Assembly (NCBI RefSeq): GCF_030813915.1
Contig: NZ_JAUSUJ010000011.1
Span: 1 to 64,000 of the forward strand
From: Rhodoplanes tepidamans
GTDB taxonomy: Bacteria > Pseudomonadota > Alphaproteobacteria > Rhizobiales > Xanthobacteraceae
Direction of reading: 5' to 3'
DNA length: 64,000 bases
Made by a program: the position numbers and the translations under genes. A model generated the notes under the pieces. That model was not told the origin of the DNA. It saw nothing but the letters and a program-made list of their open reading frames with translations, and searched no databases. Below are positions 60,070 to 64,000 of the stretch, piece after piece. The number at the start of each line of letters is the position of its first letter. The stretch's first letter is position 1.

Positions 60070-63000
60070 CTACGCCGCCGCGGTGCGGCGGCTCGCCAGC
60101 AGCGCCTCGGCGGCCTCCGCCGGCATGGCGCGACCGAACAGGTAGCCCTGGCCGAGCGTGCAGCCGATGGCGCGCAGGATCTCCTGCTGCTCGACCGTCT
60201 CGACGCCTTCCGCGATGGTGCTCATGCCGAGGCCGGCGGCGAGCTCGGCGACACCGCGCGTGATGGTCAGGCAGTCGATGTCGTTCGGCAGCTCGCTGAC
60301 GAAGGAGCGGTCGATCTTGATCTTGTCGAACGGGAAGCGGCGCAGATAGCCGATCGACGAGTAGCCGGTCCCGAAGTCGTCCATCGCGATGTGCACGCCG
60401 AGCGCCCGCAGCGCGTGGAGGGTGGAGAGATTGGTGGCGTTGTCCTCGAGCAGCACCGTCTCGGTGATCTCCAGCTCGATCCGGGCCGGATCGAAGCCGC
60501 TCGCGCCGAGCACCGCCTGCACGGTCTGCACGATGTCGCCGCTGCGGAACTGGACCGGTGACAGGTTGACGGCGAGCTTGATCGGGGCCGGCCAGCGTGC
60601 CGCGTCGGCGCAGGCCCGCTGGAGCACCCATTCGCCGAGCGGAACGATCAGGCCGATGTTCTCGGCGAGCGGGATGAACTCGGCCGGCGACACCGGGCCG
60701 CGCTCCGGATCGGTCCAGCGCAGCAGCGCCTCGAAGCCGTCGATGCGGCCGGTGCGGAGATCGACCCAGGGCTGGTAGTGCACCTCGAACTGCCCGAGCT
60801 CGTGGGCGGCCCGCAGCTGCACCTCGAGGGTGCGGCGCGCCCGCAGCTGGACGTCCATCTCGGTCTCGAAGAAGCAGTAGCTGCGGCGGCCGCGCGCCTT
60901 CGCCCGGTAGAGCGCCATATCGGCGTGGTTGAGCAGCTCGTCCGGGGCCCGGCTGCCCTCCTCGAGCGTCGTGGCGATGCCGACGCTCGGCGTCACCGTG
61001 ATCTCGTGACCATCGATGACGTAAGGCGCGCTGATCACGGTGATCAGGCGTTCGGCGAGGCCTCTGGCGTCGTCGGCCGCGGCGATCCCGTCCTGGATGA
61101 CGGCGAACTCGTCGCCGCCGATGCGGGCGGCCGTGTCCTGGTCGCGCACGCACTCGCGCAGGCGGTCGGCGACCTGCTTCAGGAGCCGGTCGCCGACCGG
61201 GTGCCCGAGCGTGTCGTTGACGTCCTTGAAGCCGTCGAGATCGATGCAGATCAGCGCGATGCCCCTGCCGGGCGTACGCGGCTGGCCGATCGCGTGCTCG
61301 AGGCGGGCCCGGAACAGCGTGCGGTTGGCGAGCTCGGTGAGCCCGTCGTAATGGGCGAGGTGGCGGATGTGCGCCTCGTCGCGCCAGCGCTGGGTGATGT
61401 CGATCAGGGCGCCGAGCTTGGCGGGGCGGCCTTCCCAGGCGAGCACGCGGGTGTAGGCCTGGATCAGGATCTCGCTGCCGTCGGCGCGGCGATGGCGCCA
61501 CACCCGCTCGCCGCGGGCGCAGCGGGGCGACCGGGCCGACGCCCGGATGGCGTCGTGGTCGGCCGGGTCGCGCAGGTCGAGCAGGGTCATCGTGAGGAAC
61601 TGCTCGCGGCTGTAGCCGTAATGCGTGACCGCGGCGTCGTTCACGGCGAGGAACCGCAGCGTCTCGGAGTCGAACACCCACATGGGAACCGGGTTGGCGT
61701 CGAACAGCAGGCGGAACGACTGCTCGCTGCGCTTCAGGTCGGTGATGTCGATGCGGATCCCGATCGAGCCGCCGTCGCTGGTGCGGCGCTCCTCGACCCG
61801 GAGCCAGCGGTTTCCCTTCATGCGCTGCACGTGGCTGCCCGCATGGGCCCGGAAGCTCGCCATCCGCTCGGCCAGCCACTCCTCCTCGCGGCCGACCGCG
61901 GGCGGGATCAGGCCGAGCTTCAGCCGGGCGCGCAGCCGCTCCTCGAACCGCATGCCGGGGGTCAGCGGCAGCGGATTGCCCGCGTAGAGGTCCTCGTACA
62001 GCCGGTTCCACAGCACGAAGCGGTCGTCGGCGTCGAAGAAGGCGAGGCCGACCGGCACCGCCTCGATCGCCTCGCGCAGCCGCTCGTGGGCGGCGCGCGC
62101 GTCCGCGGAGGCGCGTTCCGCCTCGGCGCGGGCGTCGCGCAGCGCCTGCTCGCGCCGGCGGTTGTCGTGCAGCAGGGCCTGCAGCGACCGCGACAGCGAC
62201 TCCACCTCGGCGTAATCGCGGACCTCCGGCAGGTCGACGTCGTGGAAGCGGCGCGCCGCGTTCGCCCCTTCGGTGAGACGGACCAGCGGGTCGGCGATGC
62301 GGCGGGCGAGGCCGAGCGCCAGCATCATGGCGATCGCCAGCGCGACGGCGGAGATCACGGCGCCGCGGCCGATCTTCAGGTCGGTCCGGGCCAGCACCTT
62401 GGCGCGTTCGACGGCGGCGACGATGCGGGCTCCGGACTGCGGAACCTCGACGACGCCGTAGATGCGGGCGGGCCCGCCGGGCGGCGCGGTCTCGATCCAG
62501 CCGCCCGGTGTTCGCATCAGGGCCTGCAGGCTGTCACGGTCGATCGGGGCGGGATCCGGCGGGGCGTCGCCGGACCGGTAGCTCGCCATGGCGGTGCCGG
62601 TCCGGTCGATCAGCCAGAGGCTCACCTCGGAGCTGCTCGGGAGCTGCCGGGCGAGATCCTCGAGCCAGGTCGGCAGCAGGACCGCCCCGATCAGCCGGGT
62701 CACGGCGCCCTCGTCGTTGAGGACGGGCAGCATGGTGATGCTGATCAGCGAGCCGGTCACCCGGCTCGAGATGAAGTCGCCGACCACGAAGCGCCGTTCG
62801 GCCATCGCTTGGCGGTAGTAGGCGCGATCGGAGAGATCGAGGCCGGTCCCGCCCGGCGTCGTCGAGCAGACCGCGATGCCATGCGGGTCGAGCGCCATCA
62901 GGCCTTCGGCCCACGGACGGGTCCGCTCGATCTGCGACAGGAACCGGCCGCAGGTCTCCGCCGTGCCATGGATCACCTCCGGGACGAAGGCGACGATGTC

Positions 63001-63225
63001 CAGCAGGGTGCGTGATTCGAGCAGCACCTCCTGATAACGCAGGGCGGCGCGGCGGGCGAGATCCTCCACCTGCAGGCCGGCGGCGTCGACGACCTGGATG
63101 CGCTCGCGATGGATGGCGGCCGCCATGGCGGCCATCAGCGGCAGCACGGCGACCAGGATCAAACCCAGAAGCCGCGCCCGAATACCCGAAAATCGCCGGG
63201 TCGATCTGGGTAAGCCGTCCGTCAT
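60070..63225 (-). CDS. membrane sensor PAS-GGDEF-EAL cyclic-di-GMP protein 3
   Basis: A ~1051-residue protein. A transmembrane helix near residues 15-40 and another near 285-310 flank a double Cache-like sensor domain (RAYYRQAMAERRFVVGDFISSRVTGS is typical). HAMP and a coiled segment follow, then two PAS regions, GGDEF (ARIGGDEF, I-site RDQD) and EAL (DGFEALLRW, ITETVLLED, MDDFGTGYSS, EGVET), all complete. It is the membrane-anchored paralog of proteins 1 and 2. The ATG at 63225 is chosen; a GTG 12 bases upstream is possible. Confidence 0.93.
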   Translation of the reverse strand: MTDGLPRSTRRFSGIRARLLGLILVAVLPLMAAMAAAIHRERIQVVDAAGLQVEDLARRAALRYQEVLLESRTLLDIVAFVPEVIHGTAETCGRFLSQIERTRPWAEGLMALDPHGIAVCSTTPGGTGLDLSDRAYYRQAMAERRFVVGDFISSRVTGSLISITMLPVLNDEGAVTRLIGAVLLPTWLEDLARQLPSSSEVSLWLIDRTGTAMASYRSGDAPPDPAPIDRDSLQALMRTPGGWIETAPPGGPARIYGVVEVPQSGARIVAAVERAKVLARTDLKIGRGAVISAVALAIAMMLALGLARRIADPLVRLTEGANAARRFHDVDLPEVRDYAEVESLSRSLQALLHDNRRREQALRDARAEAERASADARAAHERLREAIEAVPVGLAFFDADDRFVLWNRLYEDLYAGNPLPLTPGMRFEERLRARLKLGLIPPAVGREEEWLAERMASFRAHAGSHVQRMKGNRWLRVEERRTSDGGSIGIRIDITDLKRSEQSFRLLFDANPVPMWVFDSETLRFLAVNDAAVTHYGYSREQFLTMTLLDLRDPADHDAIRASARSPRCARGERVWRHRRADGSEILIQAYTRVLAWEGRPAKLGALIDITQRWRDEAHIRHLAHYDGLTELANRTLFRARLEHAIGQPRTPGRGIALICIDLDGFKDVNDTLGHPVGDRLLKQVADRLRECVRDQDTAARIGGDEFAVIQDGIAAADDARGLAERLITVISAPYVIDGHEITVTPSVGIATTLEEGSRAPDELLNHADMALYRAKARGRRSYCFFETEMDVQLRARRTLEVQLRAAHELGQFEVHYQPWVDLRTGRIDGFEALLRWTDPERGPVSPAEFIPLAENIGLIVPLGEWVLQRACADAARWPAPIKLAVNLSPVQFRSGDIVQTVQAVLGASGFDPARIELEITETVLLEDNATNLSTLHALRALGVHIAMDDFGTGYSSIGYLRRFPFDKIKIDRSFVSELPNDIDCLTITRGVAELAAGLGMSTIAEGVETVEQQEILRAIGCTLGQGYLFGRAMPAEAAEALLASRRTAAA

Positions 63226-63432
63226 CGCCTGCCCCACCTACCCGGGAACCATCGCCGACGGGCTACCTCACTCGCCTTAAGGGTCGAGGCTAATCAATCG
63301 TTAACGGCCGTTATGTTTGACAATCAGTTGTGTCGATTGCGGAGCGGTTCGGTTCCCTGCGCGACGGTTGACCCGGCCCCTGGCCGGCCTATGCTTTTTC
63401 GGGCTTGCCTTCACGTCAGGAGAGGCGACCCC

Positions 63433-63882
63433 ATGACCAAGCTCAGCATTCCCCACGACGCCTTCGTGTTCGTCGGTGACGGCCGCAAGGCGCTCTTTCT
63501 GCGCAACGAGGGGGACGAGAAGTTCCCCAACCTGCGCACCGAGCGGGTCTTCGTCGACGAGAATCCGCCGGCCCACGAGCAGGGCACCGACGCCCCCGGC
63601 CGGGCCTTCGCCAGCACCGGCAGCCGACGCAGCGGCGTCGAGCAGACCGACTGGCACGAGATCGAGGAGCAGCGTTTCGCCAAGGATGCGGCGGCGACGC
63701 TCCACCGCCTGGTGCGGGACCGCAAGGTCAAGGCGCTGGTGATCGCCGCGCCACCCAAGACCCTCGCCGAGATCCGGCGCGCCCTGCACAACGAGGTGAA
63801 GGCCCGGGTGGTCGCCGAGATCGACAAGGATCTCACCAAGCTGCCGCTCTACGAGATCGAGAAGCACCTGGCCGCTGCGTAA
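63433..63882 (+). CDS. host attachment family protein (AtsE-like)
   Basis: A 149-residue soluble protein. The start HDAFVFVGDGRKALFLRNEGDEKFPNLRTE and the later RFAKDAAATLHRLVRDRKVKALVIAAPPKTLAEIRRALHNEVKARVVAEIDKDLTKLPLYEIEKHL are diagnostic of the host attachment protein family, first linked to plant-cell attachment in Agrobacterium. AGGAGAGG precedes the ATG. The molecular role is unknown. It is divergent from GGDEF-EAL protein 3, which is consistent with an attachment or biofilm function. Confidence 0.9.
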   Translation: MTKLSIPHDAFVFVGDGRKALFLRNEGDEKFPNLRTERVFVDENPPAHEQGTDAPGRAFASTGSRRSGVEQTDWHEIEEQRFAKDAAATLHRLVRDRKVKALVIAAPPKTLAEIRRALHNEVKARVVAEIDKDLTKLPLYEIEKHLAAA

Positions 63883-63919
63883 GAGCCGCACTCTGCGGAG
63901 CGCCGTCGCTCCCGCCGGC

Positions 63920-64000
63920 CGCTCGTCCCCGCGCAAGTGGGGATCCAGGGGCGGCACAGGGTGCGTCCGAGATCCGGGCCCTGGATCCCCGCTCGCGCGG
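63920..64000. repeat. intergenic palindromic repeat, family A, cut by window end
   Basis: CGCTCGTCCCCGCGCAAGTGGGGATCCAGGGG and CCCTGGATCCCCGCTCGCGCGG (pieces) frame a ~30-base spacer. It is the fourth copy in the window and runs to the last base. Confidence 0.65.

Noticed and set aside
60778-63015. Long plus-strand frame opposite to GGDEF-EAL protein 3
   Set aside because: Antisense to complete GGDEF/EAL and Cache motifs; the product has no recognisable domain.
1-64000. tRNA, rRNA, CRISPR, insertion sequence or phage genes
   Set aside because: I looked for tRNA T-loops, regular repeat-spacer arrays and transposase or integrase motifs and found none that I can support.

Overview
The window is about 64 kb of high-GC chromosome (most genes are rich in GC at third codon positions) that looks like a free-living alphaproteobacterium, most likely of the Hyphomicrobiales. 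Support comes from gene content: a TIGR02301-type secreted protein, a methylsuccinyl-CoA dehydrogenase of the ethylmalonyl-CoA pathway, an AcuI-type acrylyl-CoA reductase, fused LivHM permeases and several families of intergenic palindromic repeats. I see no rRNA, tRNA, CRISPR array, transposase or phage gene. The genus cannot be named from the sequence alone.

Layout. 0-9.3 kb: an enamidase-like amidohydrolase, ferredoxin-NADP reductase, a branched-chain-type ABC importer (livF, livG, fused livHM, substrate-binding protein) and a sodium:solute symporter. A near-identical dyad (GTTAG-N4-CTAAC) lies upstream of both the amidohydrolase and the binding-protein gene, which suggests one regulator for uptake and hydrolysis of a shared substrate. 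9.4-19.5 kb: LysR, AraC and LuxR regulators, a HisC-like aminotransferase, an outer-membrane-type protein interrupted by an in-frame amber codon, two small secreted proteins with matching proline-rich tails, a methyltransferase, a rhodanese and a DUF4336 protein. 19.6-22.05 kb: a compositionally distinct stretch with one 741-residue membrane protein built from two copies of an unrecognised ~175-residue module plus a coiled coil and Sel1/TPR-like repeats; this is the best candidate for something undescribed.

22-35.4 kb: a histidine kinase/response regulator pair, small Cys-rich secreted proteins, YbaN-like and YegD-like proteins, an SRAP protein (YedK/HMCES type), then a run of mostly plus-strand housekeeping genes (Nudix, YgfZ, 3-methyladenine glycosylase, HD hydrolase, a NifX-like protein with a His-rich tail, a DUF59 protein, thioesterase, tyrosine phosphatase). 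35.4-53.5 kb: AcuI, an MFS transporter with divergent LysR, PPK2, a TctC-type binding protein, an MBL-fold hydrolase, PhoH, an SbtA/SbtB bicarbonate module with divergent LysR and a clear 21-bp dyad, a B12-binding radical SAM protein, an SleB-like cell wall hydrolase, a YihY/BrkB membrane protein and Mcd. 53.7-63.3 kb: three paralogous PAS-GGDEF-EAL proteins, with an S8 peptidase and a short relic of a fourth EAL gene tail between the second and third. The window closes with a host-attachment-family protein and an intergenic repeat.

The genes are a mosaic of transport, C2/C3-CoA metabolism, cyclic-di-GMP signalling and stress or repair functions. Long antisense ORFs are an effect of the base composition and were left out.
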